This document shows positions 15,270 through 23,216 of a stretch of DNA of 64,000 nucleotides, piece by piece. The notes under the pieces are model-generated. The model worked only from the letters and a program-made list of their open reading frames with translations, was not told the DNA's origin and did not search any database. Numbering within the stretch: the first letter of the stretch is position 1; every line of letters begins with the position of its first letter. Origin of the DNA: Rhizobium sp. CF080 (lineage in GTDB: Bacteria > Pseudomonadota > Alphaproteobacteria > Rhizobiales > Rhizobiaceae); contig NZ_AKKC02000016.1 of NCBI RefSeq assembly GCF_000282095.2, positions 542,927 through 606,926 of the forward strand. The letters run 5' to 3'. The position numbers were made by a program, and so were the translations under genes.

Positions 15270-15731
15270 ATGCAGAAAAAAGCACGCGACCCGGACAATT
15301 TCGAAATCAAGCTCGATGCGCAACTGTGCTTTGCGATCTATGGCGCGGCGCATGCCTTCACGCGCACCTACAAGCCGCTGCTCGAACCCCTCGGACTCAC
15401 CTATCCGCAATATCTGGTGATGATCACGCTGTGGGAAGAGGACGACCAGCCGGTGAAGGCGATTGGCGACCGGCTCGGGCTCGATTCCGGCACGCTCTCC
15501 CCTCTCCTCAAGCGCCTCGAACAATCCGGCCTCGTCGCCCGCAAACGCGATCGTGACGACGAGCGGCAGGTGCGGATCTCGCTGACGGCGAAAGGCGACG
15601 AACTTCGGCACCAGGCGACGGGCGTTGCAGAGGCGATCGGCAAGGCCGTCGGCTGCGGCCTCGAGGGAGCCGTGGCGCTGCGCGACGAACTGATCGCGCT
15701 GAAGCAGAGGCTGACAAAGGCGGGAGAGTGA
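15270..15731 (+). CDS. ohrR: Organic hydroperoxide sensor-repressor OhrR (MarR family)
   Basis: Encodes 153 residues. The peroxide-sensing cysteine is C20 in LDAQLCFAIYGAAHAF, the invariant position in OhrR proteins. The wHTH includes AIGDRLGLDSGTLSPLLKRLEQSGLV and the wing RDRDDERQVRISLT. The ATG at 15270 was preferred to 15192 because GCAGGA lies upstream and because the conserved domain begins soon after; the earlier start would place coding sequence in the operator. Oxidation of the cysteine by organic peroxides releases the repressor from the ohr promoter. Divergent to ohr. Confidence 0.92.
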   Translation: MQKKARDPDNFEIKLDAQLCFAIYGAAHAFTRTYKPLLEPLGLTYPQYLVMITLWEEDDQPVKAIGDRLGLDSGTLSPLLKRLEQSGLVARKRDRDDERQVRISLTAKGDELRHQATGVAEAIGKAVGCGLEGAVALRDELIALKQRLTKAGE

Positions 15732-15801
15732 GGAATCCCAATCCCCTTCAGCGCAAATCCGGGTTGCGCCGGGGATCACTAGCAAGTGCCTGTGACAGAA
15801 A

Positions 15802-16503
15802 TTACTGCCAAACCACGATACGCGCCTTTTCCGGCACGCGGTCGTAGAGGTCGATGATATCCTGGTTCATCAGCCGCACGCAGCCCGACGAGACGGCCTT
15901 GCCGATCGAGTTCCATTCCGGCGAGCCGTGCAGGCGGTAGAGCGTGTCCTGGCCGTTCTTGAAGATGTAGAGCGCGCGGGCGCCGAGCGGGTTCAGAAGG
16001 CCGGGCGGCATGCCGCCGTTCTTGGCCGAATATTTGGTGAGTTCCGGCTGGCGGGCGACCATTTCGTCCGGCGGCGTCCATTTCGGCCATCTCTGCCGCC
16101 ACTGGATGACGCCCTCGCCTTCCCAGGCAAACCCCTCGCGGCCGATGCCGACGCCGTAGCGCATCGCGGTGCCGCCGGGTTCGACGAGGTAGAGGAAACG
16201 CGAGGCCGTATCGACCACCACCGTGCCCGGACGCTCTCCGGTCGGATCGACGACCTGCTGGCGATAATAGCGCGGATTGATCTGTCGGTAGGGGATCGCC
16301 GGGATGACGAAACCGCCATCGACCACGGAGCCGTACATCATATCCAGCTCCGACGAAGGCCCTTCGATGGGCTCCGGGCGGAAAGCGACGGTCGTCACGA
16401 TCGGACGCGGCGCGGATGAAGCGCAGCCGGCAAGCGTGGAGGCCGTGCCCACACCGAGGAGAGACAAGAAACTCCGGCGGGAAAAGGAAGGGTTCGGGAT
16501 CAT
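15802..16503 (-). CDS. Lipoprotein L,D-transpeptidase (YkuD domain), copy 1
   Basis: Encodes 233 residues. YkuD enzymes make 3-3 cross-links in peptidoglycan or attach proteins to it in the periplasm. The catalytic motif is HGSPEWNSIGKAVSSGCVRLMN: His 192 and nucleophile C208. The N-terminus has twin arginines (SRRSFLSLLG), a hydrophobic stretch and a lipobox LAGC with C27, so the enzyme is predicted to be a lipid-anchored protein, perhaps exported by Tat. It lies 233 bases downstream of a paralogue (16737-17561) on the same strand with the same layout. No strong ribosome binding site is seen before the ATG at 16503. Confidence 0.9.
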   Translation of the reverse strand: MIPNPSFSRRSFLSLLGVGTASTLAGCASSAPRPIVTTVAFRPEPIEGPSSELDMMYGSVVDGGFVIPAIPYRQINPRYYRQQVVDPTGERPGTVVVDTASRFLYLVEPGGTAMRYGVGIGREGFAWEGEGVIQWRQRWPKWTPPDEMVARQPELTKYSAKNGGMPPGLLNPLGARALYIFKNGQDTLYRLHGSPEWNSIGKAVSSGCVRLMNQDIIDLYDRVPEKARIVVWQ

Positions 16504-16670
16504 CTGAGACAGGACCGCTCGATAGGGAACGCAGGGAACAGCAAAATCGCACTTTAACGGCAGGGCGGCCGAAAGGTTCCGACTCGCTCCTCAAGCAGGA
16601 AGATAGGGCGGCGGTTCTTAACCAACCATTCACGACGCCTACACGGCGGTTCAAACCGATGGGATGAAAC

Positions 16671-16701
16671 GAAAAAAGAGCGGCATCGCCGCCCTTTCCA
16701 T
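16671..16701 (-). terminator. Terminator after the upstream L,D-transpeptidase gene
   Basis: On the minus strand GGGCGGC pairs with GCCGCTC around GAT, followed by TTTTTTCGTTT. It starts about 36 bases after the stop of the gene at 16737-17561 and separates it from copy 1. Confidence 0.75.
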
Positions 16702-16736
16702 GGATTGCCGGGCGATTGCCAGGCGTATTCCGGTGG

Positions 16737-17561
16737 TCAGAGGACCACGATCGAGGTGCCTTCGGGCACCCGGTCGAAGAGGTCGATGACATCCTGGTTG
16801 AGCATGCGCACGCAACCGGACGAGGTCTGCTTACCGACGGACTGCCAGTCCGGCGTGCCGTGCACCCGGTAGAGCGTGTCCTTGCCATCCTTGAAGATAT
16901 AGAGCGCGCGGGCGCCGAGCGGATTGTTGAGGCCGGGGTTGGCACCGCCCTCGGCGGCCGCGAACTTGCGCAGTTCCGGCTGGCGGGCGACCATCTCGTC
17001 CGGCGGGGTCCAGCGCGGCCATTCCGCCTTGCGCTGGATGACGCCGCGGCCCTGCCAGGAGAAACCGGCCTTGCCGAGGCCGACGCCATAGCGGATCGCC
17101 TTGCCGCCCGGCTGGACGAAATAGAGGAAGCGTTCCCGGGTATCGACGACGATCGTACCCGGCGCTTCATTGGTGCGGTAATCGACATCCTGGCGCAGAT
17201 AACGGGCATCGATTCGCGAATAGGGAATGGCCGGAAGCGTGTGGCCGTCGTCGCGGATCACGCCGTACATGGACCGGTGGACCGGATTGGAAACCGGCAG
17301 CCCATAGGTCTGGTGGAAAGTCGACGGATAGAGCTGACGCTTGTGCGGAATGGCGCCCGGCATCGGAGGCGGCTGGTTCGACGGCGGATCGGCATAGGGC
17401 GCGACGTTGAAGACCGGCGACGTCTCCTGGACGAAGACGTCCGGGTTCATGCGGCTGGTATCGGTGACCAAAGGGATCTGGCAGCCGGTCAGCGCCGCGG
17501 TCGCGGCAAGCGTGAAGGAAAGCCCGAGGTTTCGGCGGAAAGGTCGAAAAGAGAATGGCAT
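16737..17561 (-). CDS. Lipoprotein L,D-transpeptidase (YkuD domain), copy 2
   Basis: Encodes 274 residues and is a paralogue of the gene at 15802-16503; the two share long stretches such as PPDEMVARQPEL, NPLGARALYIF and SSGCVR. The catalytic cysteine is C250 in QTSSGCVRMLN, with the His in YRVHGTPDW. The N-terminus (MPFSFRPFRRNLGLSFTLAATAALTGC) is a lipoprotein signal with C27. A proline-rich linker (about 58-72) separates the anchor from the enzyme domain. Predicted role: peptidoglycan cross-linking, or anchoring of outer-membrane proteins as described for rhizobial and Brucella YkuD proteins. It has its own terminator, so the two copies are separate transcription units. Confidence 0.9.
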   Translation of the reverse strand: MPFSFRPFRRNLGLSFTLAATAALTGCQIPLVTDTSRMNPDVFVQETSPVFNVAPYADPPSNQPPPMPGAIPHKRQLYPSTFHQTYGLPVSNPVHRSMYGVIRDDGHTLPAIPYSRIDARYLRQDVDYRTNEAPGTIVVDTRERFLYFVQPGGKAIRYGVGLGKAGFSWQGRGVIQRKAEWPRWTPPDEMVARQPELRKFAAAEGGANPGLNNPLGARALYIFKDGKDTLYRVHGTPDWQSVGKQTSSGCVRMLNQDVIDLFDRVPEGTSIVVL

Positions 17562-17739
17562 GGGAACCCGCTTCCGGCAGATGACGTCTACCCCGACAAT
17601 GGCAGATGCGGCTGGCGCGAGGCTGGTGGAACGGGGCGCCCAGATGGCACATCGTCAGATGCGGCGCGACTTACTCGTTAACTTCCGGGTGTCCGGAATG
17701 AAGAGCCGCCGAGCCGCCCCACGGATCGCGTGAATGTGG

Positions 17740-18204
17740 CTAACCGGCCTTGCACTCTGCCCCATGCCCGTGCGCGGGCAGCATCGCAAACCGCGCCTCG
17801 AAATCGCGGGCAATATCGGCAAGCGTCACATCGCCCAAACGCTCGAGCAGGAGTTTTTCGGCCGCGACAAAGGCATCCGTGAGCGCGGCATTGACGGCCT
17901 GTTCCACAAGGCATTGCGGCGTGTCGCAGGCAGGTCCGACCGCGAATACGGGCGGCCTGCCGATTGCGTGGTAGATGTCGAGCAGCGTCATCTCTCCCAG
18001 CGGTCGGGCAAGTTTCCAGCCGCCGCCGTGCCCCTTTTCGGACGTGACATATCCCGCGTCCCGAAGCCCCGCCATCGTGCGGCGGATGACGACGGGATTG
18101 ACGTCCAGCATCGCTGCAATCCTCTCGGACGTCGCTGCGCCTTCATGCCGATCCATGTGGATCAACACGTGCAGCATGCGCGACAGCCGGCTGTCATGTC
18201 TCAT
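17740..18204 (-). CDS. Rrf2-family regulator (YwnA-like)
   Basis: Encodes 154 residues. The winged helix-turn-helix is at the N-terminus: SERIAAMLDVNPVVIRRTMAGLRDAGYV, then GHGGGWKLARP, the family wing. Only two cysteines (C93 and C98 in GPACDTPQC) lie in the region where iron-sulfur members carry three, so an Fe-S cluster like that of IscR or NsrR is doubtful; a redox-thiol switch is more plausible. Divergent from the flavoprotein gene at 18342, with about 137 bases between, so it probably regulates that gene. This pairing of YwnA-type regulators with an oxidoreductase is common. Confidence 0.87.
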   Translation of the reverse strand: MRHDSRLSRMLHVLIHMDRHEGAATSERIAAMLDVNPVVIRRTMAGLRDAGYVTSEKGHGGGWKLARPLGEMTLLDIYHAIGRPPVFAVGPACDTPQCLVEQAVNAALTDAFVAAEKLLLERLGDVTLADIARDFEARFAMLPAHGHGAECKAG

Positions 18205-18284
18205 CGATCGGCACTCCAGTTTCCCTCTCGTTTGCTGACCCTAGCACAAGTTCATATTACGCAACAATACAAGTTACAAAAGCG

Positions 18285-18314
18285 TTGACTGCGCCCTGTC
18301 ACGCAACTTATGTT
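18285..18314 (+). promoter_or_regulatory. Candidate promoter of the thioredoxin-reductase-like gene
   Basis: TTGACT (18285-18290), 18 bases, TATGTT (18309-18314), 27 bases before the ATG. ACGCAAC occurs at 18259-18265 and again at 18301-18307 in the same orientation, 42 bases apart, and may mark regulator sites. Confidence 0.45.
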
Positions 18315-18341
18315 GTTTCGAGATAGCCAAGGAGTATCAGC

Positions 18342-19229
18342 ATGTCCTACGATTGCATCATCATCGGCGGGAGCTACGCCGGTCTTTCGGCCGGCCTGCA
18401 GCTCGCCCGCGCCCGCCGCCGCGTTCTGGTGATCGACGACGGCCGCCGCAGGAACCGTTTTGCCGAGACTTCCCATGGGTTCCTCACCCGCGACGGGGAA
18501 AGGCCCGAGACAATTGCCGGTGAGGCTCGTTCGCAGCTGATGGCCTATCCGACCGTCGAATGGCTCGACGCACGGGCCGACGATGCCCGGAAAAGCGAAA
18601 CCGGATTCTCGGTGACAGCAGGCGGCAAGGAGCTTGCGGCGAAACGGCTGGTGCTCGCCATGGGCGTCAAGGATCACCTGCCTGAGATCCCCGGCCTGAT
18701 CGACCGGTGGGGCAAGAGCGTCTTTCATTGCCCCTATTGCCACGGTTACGAATTGAACCGCGGGCGGATAGGCGTGATCGGTGTCTCCGCGATGTCGATG
18801 CACCACGCGCTGATGCTACCCGACTGGGGGCCTACGACCCTGCTGCTCAACGATGCGTTCCGACCTGACGTGGAACAGGCCGGCCAGCTGGCAGCGCGCG
18901 GCGTCACCATCGAAGAAACGTCGATCTCGTCGATCGGCGGCCATGCCGAAATCCTGCTGCAGGATGGCCGGGCCTTGAGTTTTGCCGGACTTTTCGCCCT
19001 GTCGCAAACGGAATTGGCAAGCCCCCTCGCCGAACAGCTCGGCTGCGCCCTGGAGGATGGACCGGTTGGCCAGTTCATCCACACCGACATGACCCAGCAG
19101 ACCAGCATTGCCGGCGTTTTCGCCTGCGGCGATGCAGCCCGCGCTGCGGGCTCGGTGGCCATTGCCGTCGGCGACGGCGCCATGGCAGGCGCTGCGACGC
19201 ACCGATCGCTGATGTTCGGGCATTTCTGA
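18342..19229 (+). CDS. Thioredoxin-reductase-like FAD/NAD(P) oxidoreductase
   Basis: Encodes 295 residues. The N-terminal FAD-binding motif is CIIIGGSYAGLSAG (5-18) and the redox pair is C130-P-Y-C133 in FHCPYCHGYE. The second nucleotide motif is degenerate (RIGVIGVSAMSM), so the NADPH site may be changed or absent. The FAD end motif is VFACGDAAR near residue 263. Size fits the thioredoxin reductase family but the CPYC signature and short form place it in the group of gliotoxin/holomycin-reductase-like or uncharacterised thiol oxidoreductases. AAGGAG precedes the ATG. Divergent to the Rrf2 regulator. Confidence 0.87.
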   Translation: MSYDCIIIGGSYAGLSAGLQLARARRRVLVIDDGRRRNRFAETSHGFLTRDGERPETIAGEARSQLMAYPTVEWLDARADDARKSETGFSVTAGGKELAAKRLVLAMGVKDHLPEIPGLIDRWGKSVFHCPYCHGYELNRGRIGVIGVSAMSMHHALMLPDWGPTTLLLNDAFRPDVEQAGQLAARGVTIEETSISSIGGHAEILLQDGRALSFAGLFALSQTELASPLAEQLGCALEDGPVGQFIHTDMTQQTSIAGVFACGDAARAAGSVAIAVGDGAMAGAATHRSLMFGHF

Positions 19230-19255
19230 CGACGCGTAGCGGGCTCGGTTCGGCC

Positions 19256-20239
19256 CTAACCCGTGACCTGGTTGAAGAAGCGGATGCTTTCGGCGACCGC
19301 GCCGGGGACGACGCCGTTGTGGTTGCCGGGCAGTAGCTTTGCCTCGATCAAGACGCCGGCCGATTTTGCCCGGTCCATCAGCAACTGATGGTCGGCGTCG
19401 AAGGGCCTTTCCTCGGTGCCGCGCAGCAGGAGCGTCGGGCATTTGAGGCTGTGGCCGAAGCAGACCGAGGAGCGCATGATGAACTCCTTCTGGTCGCTCT
19501 CGTCGAAACGGACCTCGCGCTCGAACCGGCCGAAATAACGCCAGGAATTGACGCCCGCCGAGATCGGCGCCGAGGCGCGGAACTTTCGCGTCATCGAGGC
19601 GAGCAGCGCCAGCGTGCCGCCGTTCGAATGGCCGGCGAGGAAGAAACGGTTCTTGTCGATGCCCGGCAGTTCCTCCAGGTAGCTGGCCGCGGCCAGCGCA
19701 TCCGAAGTCTCGTCGTAGAAGCCCGAATAATTGCCGGCCTGGCCGTTCTCGCCGCGGAACGAGGGCAGCATGACGACATAGCCCGCCTCCCAATAGGCCT
19801 TCATCAGTTCCCAGTGACCGTCCCCAGTGGCGTTGCCGCCGTGCAGGAAGAGAACCGCGGGTTTCAGCTTGGTGGAGGGCTCATAAGGCGAGACCCAGGC
19901 GATCAGTTCGATCGAGCCGTTCGGGCCGCCGCGATACATCACCTTCCTGGCGCCTGCGGGCGTGCCAAGCGGGGGAGACTGTTCCGGCGACGGGCCCTTC
20001 CTCAAGAGATTGGTATGGAACCGCTTGCGGGCTTCGCCATAGTCTTCCTTCTCGAGCGGCGGAACGTCGGGAACGGGAAACTCCGCGCTGGCCACGGCCG
20101 GCAGCAGGGCTGCGACCGCGAGGCCGGCGGACCCCGCCAGAAGCATGCGGCGGGTGACGCCATCGTGTCGCGAGGGGAATTTCGAAGCAAAGATGCGGTC
20201 TGATGCCATGTCTTTCGATGCCATGTCTGCGGAATCCAT
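19256..20239 (-). CDS. Exported alpha/beta hydrolase (dienelactone hydrolase / prolyl peptidase-like)
   Basis: Encodes about 327 residues. A Tat-type signal is visible (TRRMLLAGSAGLAVAALLP, then AVASAEF), so the mature protein should be periplasmic. The hydrolase domain has the strand AVLFLHGGNATGDGH (oxyanion hole), the nucleophile elbow LAGHSNGG and a late PGNHNG His. The start is uncertain: ATGs at 20239, 20224 and 20209 are all in frame and none has a strong ribosome binding site. The substrate is unknown; the family covers esterases, amidases and peptidases. Its 5' end is close to the stop of the DNA ligase gene upstream, 79 bases away on the same strand, but functions appear unrelated. 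Confidence 0.82.
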   Translation of the reverse strand: MDSADMASKDMASDRIFASKFPSRHDGVTRRMLLAGSAGLAVAALLPAVASAEFPVPDVPPLEKEDYGEARKRFHTNLLRKGPSPEQSPPLGTPAGARKVMYRGGPNGSIELIAWVSPYEPSTKLKPAVLFLHGGNATGDGHWELMKAYWEAGYVVMLPSFRGENGQAGNYSGFYDETSDALAAASYLEELPGIDKNRFFLAGHSNGGTLALLASMTRKFRASAPISAGVNSWRYFGRFEREVRFDESDQKEFIMRSSVCFGHSLKCPTLLLRGTEERPFDADHQLLMDRAKSAGVLIEAKLLPGNHNGVVPGAVAESIRFFNQVTG

Positions 20240-20318
20240 TCGTCCGTTGCGCGCGATTCCGATTTCAGCACTCGTGAAAGGCGCTGTCCATTCAACGATT
20301 CGGGAACAGCAACGGGTT

Positions 20319-21944
20319 TCAGCCGGTCTTGGCATCCAGCATCGCGGTCAGGGTCGACAGCCGGTCGGCATCGCGCGGCAGCTTGTCATAACGAAGCCGG
20401 GCGATACGCGGGAAACGCATGGCGACGCCGGACTTGTGGCGGGTCGAGCGGTTGATGCCCTCGAAGGCGACTTCCAGCACGAAACCGAAATCCCGCTCCG
20501 CCCGCACCGCCCGGACCGGCCCGAAGCGATCGACCGTGTTGTCGCGCACGAACTTGTCGAGCACTTCCAGCTCCGCATCGGTAAAGCCGAAATAGGCTTT
20601 TCCGACCGGCACGAGTTCCTCGCCGTCGGGCGTCTCGGCCCAGACGCCGAAGGTGAAGTCGGAATAATAGCTCGAGCGCTTGCCATGGCCGCGCTGGGCA
20701 TAAAGCATCACCGCGTCGATATTGTAGGGATCGCGTTTCCACTTGAACCACGGCCCCTTCAGGCGGCCGGCCTGGTAGGGGCTGTCCTTGCGCTTGATCA
20801 TTACCCCTTCGATGACCGGATCGGGCGGGGAGATGCGGATGCGGTCGAGTTCGTCCCAGGTGGCGAAGGGCACAAGCTGCGACAGGTCAAAACGGTCGTG
20901 CGGCGCCCGCTCGATGACGTCACCGAGCCGCCTGCGGCGCTCGAAGAAGGTTTCGGCGCGGATATCGAGATCGCTTTCGAACAGCAGGTCGTAGGCGCGC
21001 ACGAAGGCCGGATATTCGTCCAGCATCTTGCCCGTCACCGTCTTGCGGTTCAGCCGCTGCTGCAGGTCGGAGAATGTACGGGTCGGGTTGTTGGAGCGGG
21101 CGGTGCCGCCGACCAGCAGTTCGCCGTCGATGACGCCTTCGAAATTGATCGACCCGACGACATCCGGAAAAGCGCCGGTGATGTCGTCGCCGGAGCGGGA
21201 ATAAAGCTTTTTCGTGCCACCATAGCTCGACATCTGGACGCGAATGCCATCCCATTTCCATTCGGCGGCGTAATCGGCGGGATCGAGCTTTTCGAGATCG
21301 CCCGGCTCGACCGGATTGGCGAGCATGACCGAATGGAAGATCGCCGGCGTTGCGAGAACCGGCTTGTCGGCCCTGCCCTCAAGCCAGGCGAAGAGCGGTT
21401 CGTAGGGCGGGGTCAGCCCGTGCCAGAGGGTTTCGATCTCGGTGACATCTTTTCCACTCATGTCCGACAAAGCCTGCTTGGCGAGACGGGCGGAAACGCC
21501 GATGCGCAAAGCACCGGTCACGAGTTTCAGGAAGGCGAAACGGCTCGAGGTGTCGAGCTTGTCGAGCAAATCGCGGACGGCGGAGCGCACTTCGGTGCGG
21601 CCGAGGGAGTTCATTTTCGTGACCACTTCGCTCAGGCGCGGCTGGTGGTCGTCATCGATCACATCCTTGGCGCCGCCATCCCAGACCAGCGATATGGTTT
21701 CGGCGAGATCGCCGATATAGTCATAGGAATAGCGAAACAGGACCTCGTCCATGCGTTCCAGAACGAGGTCGCGCAGCATGGCCGGCTTGACGCTCTTCAG
21801 GTCGAGCCCGCCGGCGAGTGCGGCAAGGCCGTAGCCGCGGTCTGGATCGGGGGTATCGCGAAAATAGTCGGCGAGAAGGGTTAGCTTGCCGTTGCGCGAC
21901 GGGGTGAGGACGAGGCGGTCGAGGAGGGTGGCGAAGGCTTTCAT
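20319..21944 (-). CDS. ATP-dependent DNA ligase, DNA-damage-response type
   Basis: Encodes 541 residues. The adenylated lysine is K230 in EWKWDGIRV (motif I, K-x-D-G). The N-terminal DNA-binding domain (1-200) and the C-terminal OB domain (about 415-530, RKDSPYQAGRLKGPWFKWKRD marking its start) give the complete ligase. It belongs to the group annotated as cisplatin-response or ligase-associated repair proteins, distinct from the essential NAD-dependent LigA. The ATG at 21944 follows AGAGGTG; a GTG three codons upstream is an alternative. The gene for an MBL-fold nuclease that usually accompanies it lies upstream on the same strand, separated by a large palindromic repeat. Confidence 0.9.
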   Translation of the reverse strand: MKAFATLLDRLVLTPSRNGKLTLLADYFRDTPDPDRGYGLAALAGGLDLKSVKPAMLRDLVLERMDEVLFRYSYDYIGDLAETISLVWDGGAKDVIDDDHQPRLSEVVTKMNSLGRTEVRSAVRDLLDKLDTSSRFAFLKLVTGALRIGVSARLAKQALSDMSGKDVTEIETLWHGLTPPYEPLFAWLEGRADKPVLATPAIFHSVMLANPVEPGDLEKLDPADYAAEWKWDGIRVQMSSYGGTKKLYSRSGDDITGAFPDVVGSINFEGVIDGELLVGGTARSNNPTRTFSDLQQRLNRKTVTGKMLDEYPAFVRAYDLLFESDLDIRAETFFERRRRLGDVIERAPHDRFDLSQLVPFATWDELDRIRISPPDPVIEGVMIKRKDSPYQAGRLKGPWFKWKRDPYNIDAVMLYAQRGHGKRSSYYSDFTFGVWAETPDGEELVPVGKAYFGFTDAELEVLDKFVRDNTVDRFGPVRAVRAERDFGFVLEVAFEGINRSTRHKSGVAMRFPRIARLRYDKLPRDADRLSTLTAMLDAKTG

Positions 21945-21979
21945 GGGAGCCACCTCTTTGAGAACGCGGCGTGTAGCTT

Positions 21980-22135
21980 ACCCCCCTCTGCCCTGCCGGG
22001 CATCTCCCCCTCAAGGGGGGAGATCTGCAAGACGCACGGGCTCGCCTCCAAAACCAACACCTGAGGATGGCGAGACGTTGCCGCGAGTCGATCTCCCCCC
22101 TTGAGGGGGAGATGGCCGGCAGGCCAGAGGGGGGT
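21980..22135. repeat. Palindromic intergenic element with 46-base inverted arms
   Basis: The arms at 21980-22025 and 22090-22135 are inverted copies with few mismatches (CCCCCCTCTGCC... and ...GGCCAGAGGGGGG). Each arm contains its own hairpin, CTCCCCCTCAAGGGGGGAG-like. It sits between the exonuclease stop-proximal side and the start of the ligase gene. The pattern differs in sequence from the element at 6693-6841 but has the same design. Confidence 0.8.
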
Positions 22136-22168
22136 GGCTACGGAGCGCTGAACGAAGACCATCCCCAT

Positions 22169-23179
22169 TCAATCCCCCTCATCCTCATAGCCCACCAGAT
22201 GCAGCGGCCGGGCGGGGATGTTCTTCAGCTCGCACCATCGCACCAGAGCCTCCTCGCGGCCGTGGGTGACCCAGACCTCGCTCGGGCCGATCTCCTCGAT
22301 GGTCGAGAGAAGTTCCGGCCAGTCGCAATGGTCGGAGATGACGAGCGGCAGTTCGACGCCGCCCTGCTTGGCGCGCTGGCGAACCATCATCCAGCCCGAC
22401 GCAAAGGCGATCAGGGGTTCGTTGAAGCGGCGTGCCCAGCGATCCTGGAAGGCCGAGGGCGGGCCGACGATGACGGCGCCCTTGAAGGCGTCGGGACTGC
22501 TCTTCTCGATGGTCGCGGGTCTTATATCGCCGAGATCTATGCCCTGGGCGGCGTAATAGTCGCAGAGTTTCGCCAATGCGCCGTGGATGTAGATCGGTTC
22601 GTGATAACCGCAATCGCGGATCAGCCGGATGACGCGCTGCGCCTTGCCGAGCGCATAGGCGCCGACGAGGTGGCTGCGTTCCGGAAACTGCTTCAGCGAG
22701 GTGAGCAGCTTATCGATCTCTTGCCTCGGATCCGGGTGATGGAAGACCGGCAGGCCGAAGGTGGCCTCGGTGATGAAGACGTCGCAGGCGACCGGCTCGA
22801 AGGGAGCGCAGGTGGGATCGACGCCACGCTTGTAATCGCCCGAAACGACGATCCGCAGCCCATCCTTTTCGATGGCGACCTGGGCCGATCCGAGCACGTG
22901 GCCGGCGGGGTGGAAGCTCAGCCGCACGCCTTCGACATCGATCTCTTCGCCGAAAGCGGCTGCCTGTTCCTCGCCGCAGAAATCCTCGCCATAACGCAGC
23001 CGCATGATGTCGAGCGTCTGGCGGGTCGCCAGAACCTTGGCGTGGCCGACGCGAGCGTGGTCCGAATGGCCGTGGGTGATCAGCGCCCGCTCGACGGGAC
23101 GGACCGGATCGACATGGAAGCCGCCGATGGGGCAGAACAGCCCGGCCGGGGTGGGATGAAGCAGCGCCTCTGGTTTCAT
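22169..23179 (-). CDS. Ligase-associated MBL-fold exonuclease
   Basis: Encodes 336 residues with a metallo-beta-lactamase/beta-CASP fold. The metal site motif HGHSDH is at 36-41 (ALITHGHSDHARVG), and VSGDYKRG at about 112-119 and the late WVTHGREEAL supply other ligands. It is the partner annotated as ligase-associated DNA-damage-response exonuclease, which acts with the ATP-dependent ligase encoded directly downstream. In other genomes the set often includes a DEXH helicase and the phosphodiesterase PdeM; neither is next to it here. The ATG at 23179 follows CAAGGGC, a weak ribosome binding site. Confidence 0.88.
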   Translation of the reverse strand: MKPEALLHPTPAGLFCPIGGFHVDPVRPVERALITHGHSDHARVGHAKVLATRQTLDIMRLRYGEDFCGEEQAAAFGEEIDVEGVRLSFHPAGHVLGSAQVAIEKDGLRIVVSGDYKRGVDPTCAPFEPVACDVFITEATFGLPVFHHPDPRQEIDKLLTSLKQFPERSHLVGAYALGKAQRVIRLIRDCGYHEPIYIHGALAKLCDYYAAQGIDLGDIRPATIEKSSPDAFKGAVIVGPPSAFQDRWARRFNEPLIAFASGWMMVRQRAKQGGVELPLVISDHCDWPELLSTIEEIGPSEVWVTHGREEALVRWCELKNIPARPLHLVGYEDEGD

Positions 23180-23216
23180 GCCCTTGAAGATAGGGCAAAA
23201 ACGACGTTGCGCCAGA

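Noticed and set aside
20145..21884. 579-codon plus-strand frame opposite the DNA ligase
   Set aside because: Shadow frame; the ligase frame carries all ligase motifs.
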